From Streptomyces sp. F001 (GTDB lineage: Bacteria > Actinomycetota > Actinomycetes > Streptomycetales > Streptomycetaceae), in the NCBI RefSeq assembly GCF_004187715.1, contig NZ_QZWF01000001.1:496001-560000 (forward strand): a stretch of DNA of 64,000 nt. The letters run 5' to 3'. Position 1 is the first letter of the stretch. Every line of letters starts with the position of its first letter. Made by a program: the position numbers and the translations under genes. Below the pieces are notes generated by a model. The model was given only the letters and a program-made list of their open reading frames with translations, did no database searches and was not told the DNA's origin. Shown here one piece after another: positions 25,852-33,451 of this stretch.

Positions 25852-27675
25852 ATGCCTTCAGGATCACCGACGTCGGGAGTGGGCCGGGTCATCGCCGGCC
25901 GCTATCTGCTGCTGCACCGGCTCGGCAGCGGTGGGATGGGCCATGTGTGGCTCGCCCACGACCAGAGACTGGCGTGCGAGGTCGCGCTCAAGGAGATCGT
26001 GTTCCGCGACCCGGCCGAGGCCGGCCACGAGCGGGAGGCACGGGTTGCCCGGGCCCGCGCGGAGGCCCGGCACGCGGCGGGGCTGCGCGGTCATCCGCAT
26101 GTGGTGACCGTGCACGACGTGCTGGAGCACGAGGGGCTGCCGTGGATCGTCATGGAGTACGTGGCGGGCGCCGTCGATCTGCGCGACCTGGTCGCCCGGC
26201 GCGGACCGCTCGCCCCCGCGGAGTGTGCCCGCACGGGTCTGGCCGTGCTGGACGCGCTGACCGCCGGACACGAGCGGGGCGTCATGCACCGGGACGTGAA
26301 ACCGGCGAACATCCTGCTGGCGCCGGACCGCACCGGCGCCCCGTACGGACGCATCCTGCTCACCGACTACGGCATCTCCGTGCAGCCGGACACGGGAGAG
26401 ACGCGGTACACGCTCGCGTCCGCCCTTGTGGGCACGTCCGGCTATCTCGCGCCGGAGCGGGTCACCGGCGGGCCGCCCACCCCGGCCGCCGACCTGTTCT
26501 CGCTGGGCTGCACCCTCTACTACGGCGTCGAGGGCCATGGCCCCTTCGACCGGGAGTCGCACCTCGCGGAGCTCACAGCGGTGGTGACGGAGGAGCCACG
26601 GCCCGCGGTGGGCGCGGGTGCCCTGGAACCCGTACTGCGGACGCTGCTCGCGAAGGATCCCGCGCAGCGGATGACCACGGCTCAGGCCGCGGCCGCACTG
26701 GCGCGGATCGCGGCGCCGCAGGGCGACGGGTATGTGCGGACCCGGACGGACCTCGGGTCGCGGCCCCACTGGAACGAGGCGTCGGCTCTTCCGCCGGCCG
26801 CGGCAGCCGCCCTCGTCGCGGCGCCTTCACCGGAGCCGGGCCGACGCCGCCGCACTCGTCCCCGGGCCCTGCGGGCACTCGTCTCCGGAGGCCTGGGGCT
26901 GGCCCTCGCGCTGGGCGGAGTCTGGTACGCCCTGGCCGACCGGACGACCGACGACGGCACGGATGCGGCGCCGTACGGCGACACCGTCGGGCTCGCCGCA
27001 CCGCTGAAGGCCGGCGACTGCGTCCTCGCCGACTGGCCCGGCGCGGCTCGTTTCACCGGCACGCCCCGGCTCTCCCTGGACCCGACCTGCCGGGACAAGG
27101 CGCCCGACGGGCAGGTGATGGCGTTCTTCGAAGCCGCGTCCGCGGAGCAGGCACGCACGCTCGGGCAGGCCCGGTGCGAGGAGATGACGCGGGAGGTCCG
27201 CGAGCGGCTCGCGGATGTGCGCAGCTTCGCGGTCCTGCCGACGCAGGCGGGCTTCGAGACGGCCGGACGGCGCACCGCCTGTCTGGTGCTGGGCGCGCAC
27301 GGGCCGGTGTACGGGCCGCTCGCCGGCCATCGCAGGCCGGGATCGGCGTTCACGGACACGGCGACCATGCAGAAACGGGACTGCCTCGACGCCCGCTCCA
27401 ACCGGGACGTCCGGCTGGTGTCCTGCGCGGGACGCCACGACGAGCAGGTGCTCGGTTTCACCCGTCTGGGCGCGGGGCTGACGCTTGCGCAGGCGCGCAC
27501 GCGGTCGGACACGGCGTGCGCGCGGGACGTACCGCCTGCCGACTACGGATTCGACCCTTCCGTATATGAGGCCGGTTCCTGGACCAGTGAGGGGTCCTGG
27601 AAATCCGGCACTCATTTCGTCGTCTGCACCGTCCGGAAGCAGAACGGGGGCACCATGGAGGGGGACGAACCATGA
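25852..27675 (+). CDS. Membrane Ser/Thr protein kinase with extracellular domain
   Basis: A 607-residue PknB-type kinase. The cytosolic kinase domain (15-280) has RLGSGGMGHVW, ATP-site Lys in CEVALKEI, catalytic HRDVKPANIL and the APE motif YLAPERV. The DFG motif reads DYG (LTDYGISV), a conservative but unusual change. A helix SGGLGLALALGGVWYALA near residue 345 crosses the membrane. The extracellular part has six to eight Cys in two repeats resembling septum-formation-type domains (LKAGDCVLADW, MQKRDCLDARS). No PASTA domain is present, whereas the preceding lipoprotein has one. ATG 25852 follows GAGGGAG. Confidence 0.9.
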   Translation: MPSGSPTSGVGRVIAGRYLLLHRLGSGGMGHVWLAHDQRLACEVALKEIVFRDPAEAGHEREARVARARAEARHAAGLRGHPHVVTVHDVLEHEGLPWIVMEYVAGAVDLRDLVARRGPLAPAECARTGLAVLDALTAGHERGVMHRDVKPANILLAPDRTGAPYGRILLTDYGISVQPDTGETRYTLASALVGTSGYLAPERVTGGPPTPAADLFSLGCTLYYGVEGHGPFDRESHLAELTAVVTEEPRPAVGAGALEPVLRTLLAKDPAQRMTTAQAAAALARIAAPQGDGYVRTRTDLGSRPHWNEASALPPAAAAALVAAPSPEPGRRRRTRPRALRALVSGGLGLALALGGVWYALADRTTDDGTDAAPYGDTVGLAAPLKAGDCVLADWPGAARFTGTPRLSLDPTCRDKAPDGQVMAFFEAASAEQARTLGQARCEEMTREVRERLADVRSFAVLPTQAGFETAGRRTACLVLGAHGPVYGPLAGHRRPGSAFTDTATMQKRDCLDARSNRDVRLVSCAGRHDEQVLGFTRLGAGLTLAQARTRSDTACARDVPPADYGFDPSVYEAGSWTSEGSWKSGTHFVVCTVRKQNGGTMEGDEP

Positions 27676-27688
27676 GGAGGGTGTTGCG

Positions 27689-27859
27689 ATGCCCGGTTCC
27701 ACGGACGGTTCTACGAAGGCGATGGGGGTGCTCACCGTTGGCGGGCTCGTCGTGGTGACGGGCTACACGGTGGCGCTCGGCAGCAACGGCTGGCTGTGGT
27801 TCGGCTGGGTCGTGCTGGGTCTGATCACCCTCGGTATGGTCGCCACGCGCAGCACCTGA
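27689..27859 (+). CDS. Small two-helix membrane protein
   Basis: A 56-residue protein with two hydrophobic segments, GVLTVGGLVVVTGYTVAL and LWFGWVVLGLITLGMVA, after a short polar N-terminus. ATG 27689 has GAGGAGGG 8 nt upstream. The start lies 13 bp after the kinase stop, so it is probably cotranscribed with the lipoprotein and kinase genes. It has no recognised family. A membrane accessory role is only a guess from context. Confidence 0.7.
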   Translation: MPGSTDGSTKAMGVLTVGGLVVVTGYTVALGSNGWLWFGWVVLGLITLGMVATRST

Positions 27860-27862
27860 GCT

Positions 27863-27885
27863 CCCGGCGAGTCTTCACTCGCGGG
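27863..27885. terminator. Bidirectional hairpin between converging genes
   Basis: Arms CCCG-g-CGAGT and ACTCG-CGGG around the loop CTTC form a 9-bp stem with one bulge in the 15-bp gap between the small membrane-protein gene and the converging histidine kinase gene, overlapping the latter's last codons. Confidence 0.55.
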
Positions 27886-29080
27886 TGAGCCGCCCCGCCG
27901 AGTGCACGCCCGGCTGGTACTTCGGCAGCCGGGCGGTGACTTTCATGCCCGCGCCGACCGCGGTCTCGATGACCAGGCCGTAGCCGTCGCCATAGACCTG
28001 ACGGAGCCGGTCGTCGACGTTGGACAGGCCGATGCCGCCCGACGGGCTGACCTCCCCGGCAAGGATGCGGCGCAGCAGGTCGGGGTCCATTCCGGCGCCG
28101 TCGTCCTCGATGACGACCAGGGCTTCGGCGCCGGTGTCCTGCGCGGTGATGCTGATGTGGCACTTGTCGGACTTGCCCTCGAGTCCGTGCTTGACGGCGT
28201 TCTCGACGAGCGGCTGGAGGCAGAGGAAGGGCAGGGCGACCGGGAGCACCTCGGGGGCGATCTGCAGGGTGACGGAGAGGCGGTCGCCGAAGCGTGCCCG
28301 CACGAGCGCCAAGTAGTGGTCGATGGCGTGGAGTTCGTCGGCGAGGGTGGTGAAGTCGCCGTGCCTGCGGAACGAGTAGCGGGTGAAGTCGGCGAACTCC
28401 AGAAGCAGTTCGCGGGCGCGTTCGGGGTCAGTGCGGACGAACGAGGCGATCACCGCGAGCGAGTTGAAGATGAAGTGCGGGGATATCTGGGCGCGCAGGG
28501 CCTTGATCTCGGCCTCGATCAGACGGGTGCGGGACTGGTCCAGGTCCGCGAGTTCCAGCTGGACGGAGACCCAGCGGGCGACCTCGCCGGCCGCCCGGAC
28601 GAGGACGGCGGACTCGCGGGGCGCGCAGGCGACGAGGGCGCCGTGCACCCGGTCGTCGACGGTGAGGGGGGCCACGACGGCCCAGCGCAGTGGGCAGTCG
28701 GGGGCGTCGCAGGTGAGGCGGAACGCCTCGCCGCGGCCGGTCTCCAGCGGGCCGGCGAGCCGTTCCATGATCTCGGCGCGGTGGTGGTCGCCCACTCCGT
28801 CCCAGACGAGGACATGGGTCTCGTCGGTGAGGCACAGCGCGTCCGTGCCGAGCAGGGTGCGCAGCCTGCGGGCCGACTTGCGGGCGGTCTCCTCGGTGAG
28901 GCCCGCCCGCAGCGGGGGTGCGGCGAGGGAGGCGGTGTGCAGGGTCTGGAAGGTGGCGTGCTCGACGGGGGTGCCCAGGCCTCCGAGGCTCTCCGGGCGG
29001 GCCGTACGCCGACCCAGCCAGAAGCCCGCGGCCAGCAGCGGCAGAACGGCGACGCACAGGCCGGCCAGGAAACCGCTCAT
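27875..29080 (-). CDS. LytS-type sensor histidine kinase
   Basis: A 401-residue kinase with one N-terminal transmembrane helix (FLAGLCVAVLPLLAAGFWLG), a GAF-like middle domain (about 60-215), the LytS-type His box QISPHFIFNSLAVIASF with the phospho-accepting His, N-box PLVENAVKHGLEG and G-boxes DDGAGMDP and GGIGLSNVDDRL. Unlike classical LytS it lacks the five-helix sensor domain, so it may sense through the GAF domain or through the symporter. Its ATG overlaps the symporter stop as ATGA. The response regulator partner is the first gene of the same operon. Confidence 0.9.
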   Translation of the reverse strand: MSGFLAGLCVAVLPLLAAGFWLGRRTARPESLGGLGTPVEHATFQTLHTASLAAPPLRAGLTEETARKSARRLRTLLGTDALCLTDETHVLVWDGVGDHHRAEIMERLAGPLETGRGEAFRLTCDAPDCPLRWAVVAPLTVDDRVHGALVACAPRESAVLVRAAGEVARWVSVQLELADLDQSRTRLIEAEIKALRAQISPHFIFNSLAVIASFVRTDPERARELLLEFADFTRYSFRRHGDFTTLADELHAIDHYLALVRARFGDRLSVTLQIAPEVLPVALPFLCLQPLVENAVKHGLEGKSDKCHISITAQDTGAEALVVIEDDGAGMDPDLLRRILAGEVSPSGGIGLSNVDDRLRQVYGDGYGLVIETAVGAGMKVTARLPKYQPGVHSAGRLTRE

Positions 29081-30786
29081 GCCTTCACCTCCGCCCGCAG
29101 TTCCTCCGGCAGATGGAACCGCGCCAGGATCGCCGCCGTCCCCGCCGGGACCCGGCCCGGGGTCGCCAGGGAGACCAGCACCATCGTGAGAAAGCCCAGC
29201 GGCACCGACCACAACGCGGGCCAGGCGAGCAGGGCGTGCCAAGGGCCCCCGCCGGGGAAGCCGGCCATGGTCGCGCCCACGGCCAGGAACGCCGAGCCGC
29301 CGCCCAGCAGCATCCCGGCGGCCGCGCCGGGCGGGGTGAGCCGCCGCCACCAGATGCCGAGCACGAGCAGCGGACAGAACGACGAGGCGGACACGGCGAA
29401 GGCCAGCCCGACCGCGTCGGCCACCGGCAGCCCGCCGACCAGGGCACTCGCCGCGAGCGGCACCGCCATGGCGAGCACCGTGCCGAGCCGGAAGTGACGC
29501 ACGCCGCGGGCCGGCAGGACGTCCTGCGTCAGCACACCCGCGACGGCCATGGTCAGCCCCGACGCCGTGGACAGGAACGCGGCGAAGGCGCCGCCCGCCA
29601 CCAGCGCGCCGAGCAGATCGCCGCCGACGCCGCCGATCATCCGCTCGGGCAGCAGCAGGACGGCCGCGTCCGCGTCGCCGGTGAGGGTGAGTTCGGGGGC
29701 GTACAGCCGGCCGAGGGCGCCGTACACGGGCGGCAGCAGGTAGAAGCCGCCGATCAGCGCCAGCACGGCCACCGTCGTACGGCGGGCGGCCACGCCGTGG
29801 GGGCTGGTGTAGAAGCGGACGACGACATGCGGCAGGCCCATGGTGCCGAGGAAGGTGGCGAGGATCAGACCGTACGTGGCGTACAGCGGGCGTTCCGCAC
29901 GACTCTCGGCCCGGGAGGGCGACAAGCCGCCGCCGGCCGAGTCGGCCGTGGGGACGGGGTCGCCCTTGTCGAAAGTCAGGCGGGTGCTCTGCTCGATGCG
30001 GTGGGTGCCGGCGGACAGCCGCAGGCTGTCGTCCTCGTGTCTACGGCCGTCGACCGTGCCGGTCACCGTCACCGTCAGCGGTTCTTCGAGCTTCAGGTCG
30101 AGGGTGTCGTCGACGCGGACAACGCGCTGTTCGCGGAAGCCGGCCGGTTCGTCGAAGGCGTTGCGGGGGGCTCCGTCGCCCTGCCAGGCGAGGACCAGGA
30201 ACAGGGCGGGGACCAGGAGGGCGGTGAGTTTGAGCCAGTACTGGAAGGCCTGCACGAAGGTGATGCTGCGCATGCCGCCCGCGGCGACGATCGCGGTCAC
30301 GACGACGGCGACGATGATCCCGCCGAGCGAGTCGGGCGCGCCCGTCAGCACGGTCAACGTCAGCCCGGCGCCCTGGAGTTGGGGCAGCAGATACAGCCAG
30401 CCGACGCCGACGACGAAGGCGCCCGCGAGCCGGCGCACCGCCGGGGAGGCGAGCCGGGCCTCGGCGAAGTCGGGCAGCGTGTAGGCGCCGGAGCGGCGGA
30501 GGGGGGCGGCGACGAAGAGCAGGAGGACGAGGTATCCGGCGGTGTAGCCGACGGGGTACCAGAGCATGTCGGGACCCTGGACCAGGACCAGGCCGGCGAT
30601 GCCGAGGAAGGAGGCCGCGGAGAGGTACTCGCCGCTGATGGCGGCGGCGTTCAGGCGCGGGCCCACGGTGCGGGAGGCGACGTAGAAGTCGGAGGTCGTT
30701 CGGGAGATGCGCAGGCCGAACGCGCCGACGAGGACGGTCGCGACGACGACCAGGGCGACGGCGGGGACGGCGTATCCGGAGTACAC
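29077..30786 (-). CDS. Sodium/solute symporter, acetate/pyruvate-type
   Basis: A 569-residue member of the solute:sodium symporter family, with about 13 transmembrane helices and motifs SDFYVASRTVGPRLNAAAIS, SGEYLSAASFLG, MRSITFVQAFQYWLKLTALL and TFLGTMGLPHVVVRFYTS, as in ActP and MctC monocarboxylate carriers. A long polar extracytoplasmic loop (about 225-310, rich in charged residues) is typical of actinobacterial members. GTG 30786 is chosen because helix 1 begins directly after it and GAGG lies upstream; the frame is open further upstream into the preceding gene. Acetate or pyruvate uptake is inferred from the family. Confidence 0.88.
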   Translation of the reverse strand: MYSGYAVPAVALVVVATVLVGAFGLRISRTTSDFYVASRTVGPRLNAAAISGEYLSAASFLGIAGLVLVQGPDMLWYPVGYTAGYLVLLLFVAAPLRRSGAYTLPDFAEARLASPAVRRLAGAFVVGVGWLYLLPQLQGAGLTLTVLTGAPDSLGGIIVAVVVTAIVAAGGMRSITFVQAFQYWLKLTALLVPALFLVLAWQGDGAPRNAFDEPAGFREQRVVRVDDTLDLKLEEPLTVTVTGTVDGRRHEDDSLRLSAGTHRIEQSTRLTFDKGDPVPTADSAGGGLSPSRAESRAERPLYATYGLILATFLGTMGLPHVVVRFYTSPHGVAARRTTVAVLALIGGFYLLPPVYGALGRLYAPELTLTGDADAAVLLLPERMIGGVGGDLLGALVAGGAFAAFLSTASGLTMAVAGVLTQDVLPARGVRHFRLGTVLAMAVPLAASALVGGLPVADAVGLAFAVSASSFCPLLVLGIWWRRLTPPGAAAGMLLGGGSAFLAVGATMAGFPGGGPWHALLAWPALWSVPLGFLTMVLVSLATPGRVPAGTAAILARFHLPEELRAEVKA

Positions 30787-30806
30787 GGGCGGGGACCTCG
30801 GCCGGC

Positions 30807-31166
30807 TCAGCGGTCCTCGACGAGACGCACGAAGTCCCGTTCGTTGCGCTCTGCGCGCCGCACATACCAGCGGGCGAGCAGCACCAGCGGCGCGTACAGG
30901 CCGAAGCCGAGCACCAGCCACTCCAGACGGCGGGCGTTCGGGGTCACCGCGAAAACCAGCGGCAGGGGGCCGACCAGCAGGCCGAGCACGGCGAACACGG
31001 TGAGCGCGGCGCGCAGTTGGGTACGCATCAGGGAGCGGACGTACGTGTGGCCGAGGGTGGTCTGTTCATCGATCTCGGTGCGTGGGCGGTAGTAGCCGGA
31101 GGCCCGGCCGGTGCGGCGGGGCGGTCCGGTGACGACGACGCGGCGTTCGGTCTGGTCCTGGGGCAT
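30807..31166 (-). CDS. DUF485-like small membrane partner of the symporter
   Basis: A 119-residue protein with a polar N-terminus and two transmembrane helices (AALTVFAVLGLLVGPLPLVFA and LEWLVLGFGLYAPLVLLARW), resembling the small subunits found beside ActP-like symporters. ATG 31166 is preferred to ATG 31172 because the GGGGAG ribosome-binding site abuts the latter without spacing but is 6 nt from the former. It lies between the response regulator (11 bp) and the symporter (20 bp) in one operon. Confidence 0.78.
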   Translation of the reverse strand: MPQDQTERRVVVTGPPRRTGRASGYYRPRTEIDEQTTLGHTYVRSLMRTQLRAALTVFAVLGLLVGPLPLVFAVTPNARRLEWLVLGFGLYAPLVLLARWYVRRAERNERDFVRLVEDR

Positions 31167-31177
31167 GCGCATCTCCC

Positions 31178-31933
31178 CTAGCTCGTGGTCCGGCGCATCA
31201 GCAGGTCCCGCAGCTCACGGGCGTGGCGGCGGCTGACCTGGAGTTCCTCGGAGCCGACCAGGACGCTGACCGTGCCCGCGTCCAGGCGGAGTTCGCCGAT
31301 GTGGCGCAGGGCGACCAGATGGCGGCGGTGGATGCGGACGAAGCCGCGGGAACGCCAGCGGTCCTCCAGGGTGGACAGCGGGATGCGCACCAGGTGGCTG
31401 CCCTTGCCGGTGTGCAGTCGGGCGTAGTCGCCCTGCGCCTCGACATGGGTGATGTCGTCGACGGCGACGAAGCGGGTCACGCCGCCCAGTTCGACGGGTA
31501 TGTGGTCGGGGTCGGGCTCGTGCACGGGGATGCGCGGTGCGGTGCCGCGCAGTTCGGCGGCCCGGCGCACGGCCTCGGCGAGGCGCTCCTTGCGGACCGG
31601 CTTGAGCACGTAGTCGACCGCCTTGAGGTCGAAGGCCTGGACGGCGAAGTCCTCGTGGGCGGTGACGAAGACGACCAGCGGCGGCTGGGCGAACCCGGTC
31701 AGCAGGCGGGCCAGGTCGAGTCCGTCGAGGCCGGGCATGTTGATGTCGAGGAAGACGACGTCGATGGCCTCCGGCCCGTCCGGCCCGGACTCCAGGGCGC
31801 GGTTGATGCGGCGCAGCGCCTCGGTCGCGTCGCCGGCGCCCTCCGCGCTGCTGATCCGTGGATCCGCGTTCAGCAGGTACACGAGTTCCTCGAGCGAGGG
31901 GCGTTCGTCGTCGACAGCCAGGGCGCGCAGCAT
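31178..31933 (-). CDS. LytTR-family response regulator
   Basis: A 251-residue regulator with a receiver domain (LRALAVDDERPSLEEL, phospho-acceptor Asp in VVFLDINMPGLDG, VFVTAHEDFAVQAF, Lys in YVLKPVRKERL) and a C-terminal LytTR DNA-binding domain (HVEAQGDYARLHTGKGSHLV, SRGFVRIHRRHLVAL). It is the first gene of an operon with a symporter and a LytS-like kinase. ATG 31933 follows a -10-like TAGACT by 8 nt and appears leaderless; ATG 31954 in the same frame is less likely. It probably activates the operon or a distant target on sensing a carboxylate. Confidence 0.9.
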   Translation of the reverse strand: MLRALAVDDERPSLEELVYLLNADPRISSAEGAGDATEALRRINRALESGPDGPEAIDVVFLDINMPGLDGLDLARLLTGFAQPPLVVFVTAHEDFAVQAFDLKAVDYVLKPVRKERLAEAVRRAAELRGTAPRIPVHEPDPDHIPVELGGVTRFVAVDDITHVEAQGDYARLHTGKGSHLVRIPLSTLEDRWRSRGFVRIHRRHLVALRHIGELRLDAGTVSVLVGSEELQVSRRHARELRDLLMRRTTS

Positions 31934-32010
31934 GAACGTGGAGTCTAGGAGCATTCCGTACGCCTGCACACGGGCCGGACGTGGACGTTTCCGCTGGATA
32001 CAGTGCCCGC

Positions 32011-32514
32011 ATGAACAGCAGGCCGGCATCCTTCGACGAGCTCGACCGGAAGATCATCACCGCGTTGATGGCGAACTCCAGGACCAGTTTCGCCGAGATC
32101 GGCACAGCGATCGGGCTGTCCGCGACCGCCGTCAAGCGCCGGGTGGACCGGCTGCGCGAGACGGGCGTGATCACCGGGTTCACGGCGACGGTGCAGCCGT
32201 CGGCGCTGGGCTGGCGCACGGAGGCGTACGTCGAGGTGTACTGCGAGGGCGCCGCCCCGCCCCGGCGGCTGGCGGAGGTCGTGCGCCATCACCCCGAGAT
32301 CACGGCGGCGATGACGGTGACCGGTGGGGCGGACGCGCTGCTGCATGTGCGGGCGAGGGACGTGGAGCACTTCGAGGAGGTGCTCGAGCGGATCCGTGCG
32401 GAGCCGTTCATCAGGAAGACGATCAGTGTGATGGTGCTGTCCCACCTGCTCCCGGAGAGTCCTGAGGCGGGTGCCAGCCACCCTCCCCCGCAAGCCGCAC
32501 CAGACGTGCGCTGA
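32011..32514 (+). CDS. Lrp/AsnC-family transcriptional regulator
   Basis: A 167-residue regulator: HTH at about residues 8-55 (LDRKIITALMANSRTSFAEIG, SATAVKRRVDRLRETG) and a RAM/AsnC ligand domain after it (ADALLHVRARDVEHFEEVLE). These proteins sense amino acids. It lies upstream of an arginine-modifying enzyme and ornithine aminotransferase, so arginine or ornithine is the likely effector. ATG 32011 comes 6 nt after a -10-like TACAGT, again a leaderless layout. It is divergent from the response regulator gene. Confidence 0.9.
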   Translation: MNSRPASFDELDRKIITALMANSRTSFAEIGTAIGLSATAVKRRVDRLRETGVITGFTATVQPSALGWRTEAYVEVYCEGAAPPRRLAEVVRHHPEITAAMTVTGGADALLHVRARDVEHFEEVLERIRAEPFIRKTISVMVLSHLLPESPEAGASHPPPQAAPDVR

Positions 32515-32638
32515 GGGCGTTCAGAACGCAGCATTCCTGCGCAGACACGCAGCTTTTGTTGCTTGTCGCCCGTCGTGGTCGCTTCCTACCTTGGTGTCAA
32601 CCCTCAGTCGACACCGCTGGAAGCGGAGGTACCCCTCT

Positions 32639-33451
32639 GTGCCCACAAGCCGTGTGCCGCGTCGACGGCGCTTCCTGGTCTGCGAACCCAGGCACTTCGC
32701 CGTGCAGTACGCGATCAATCCCTGGATGCATCCCGACGTCCGCGTCGACCTCGATCTGGCCCAGGAGCAGTGGCAGGCGCTGATCCACACCTACCGGTCC
32801 CACGGCCACACGGTCGAGACCGTGCCGCCGGTGCCCGGGCTGCCGGACATGGTCTTCGCCGCGAACTCGGCGGTCGTCGTCGGCGGCCGCGTCTTCGGCT
32901 CCCTCTTCCACGCGCCCGAGCGCCGCCCCGAGTCCACCCACTACGAGACCTGGTTCAAGGCGGCGGGCTACGACGTCTACCGGCCCGAGAACGTGTGCGA
33001 GGGCGAGGGCGACCTCGTCTTCACGGGCCGGTACCTGCTGGCCGGCACCGGCTTCCGTACCACCCGCGAGGCGCATCGCGAGGTGCAGGAGTTCTTCGGC
33101 GTCCCGGTGATCTCGCTGACGCTGGTGGACCCGTACTTCTACCACCTGGACACTGCGCTGTTCGTGCTCGACGACGAGAACATCGCGTACTTTCCTCAGG
33201 CGTTCTCGCCCGGCAGCCGCGAGGTGCTGGAGCGGCTGTACCCGGACGCGGTGCTCGGCACCCGCGAGGACGCGATGGCGTTCGGGCTGAACTCCGTCTC
33301 CGACGGACACCACGTCTTCGTCCCGCCTCGCGCCGAGGGCCTCGCCTCACAGCTGGCCGACCACGGTTACGTCCCCGTCCCCGTCGACCTGTCGGAGTTC
33401 CACAAGGCCGGCGGCGGCATCAAGTGCTGCACCCAGGAGATCCGCCCATGA
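32639..33451 (+). CDS. Dimethylarginine/arginine hydrolase (amidinotransferase superfamily)
   Basis: A 270-residue protein of the guanidino-group-modifying superfamily, annotated in relatives as dimethylargininase. Visible active-site residues: PDMVFAAN with Asn76, EGEGD (121-125), His169 and Asp171 in FYHLDTALFVLD, and Cys263/264 in GIKCCTQEIRP. GTG 32639 has GGAGGT 9 nt upstream. Its stop overlaps the ornithine aminotransferase start (ATGA), so the two products work together. Because the next enzyme uses ornithine, an arginine dihydrolase activity giving ornithine directly is as plausible as citrulline formation. Confidence 0.82.
   Translation: MPTSRVPRRRRFLVCEPRHFAVQYAINPWMHPDVRVDLDLAQEQWQALIHTYRSHGHTVETVPPVPGLPDMVFAANSAVVVGGRVFGSLFHAPERRPESTHYETWFKAAGYDVYRPENVCEGEGDLVFTGRYLLAGTGFRTTREAHREVQEFFGVPVISLTLVDPYFYHLDTALFVLDDENIAYFPQAFSPGSREVLERLYPDAVLGTREDAMAFGLNSVSDGHHVFVPPRAEGLASQLADHGYVPVPVDLSEFHKAGGGIKCCTQEIRP

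Noticed and set aside
27863..27885. A possible attenuator or small RNA at the converging gene ends
   Set aside because: The hairpin is short and placed exactly where a shared terminator is expected.
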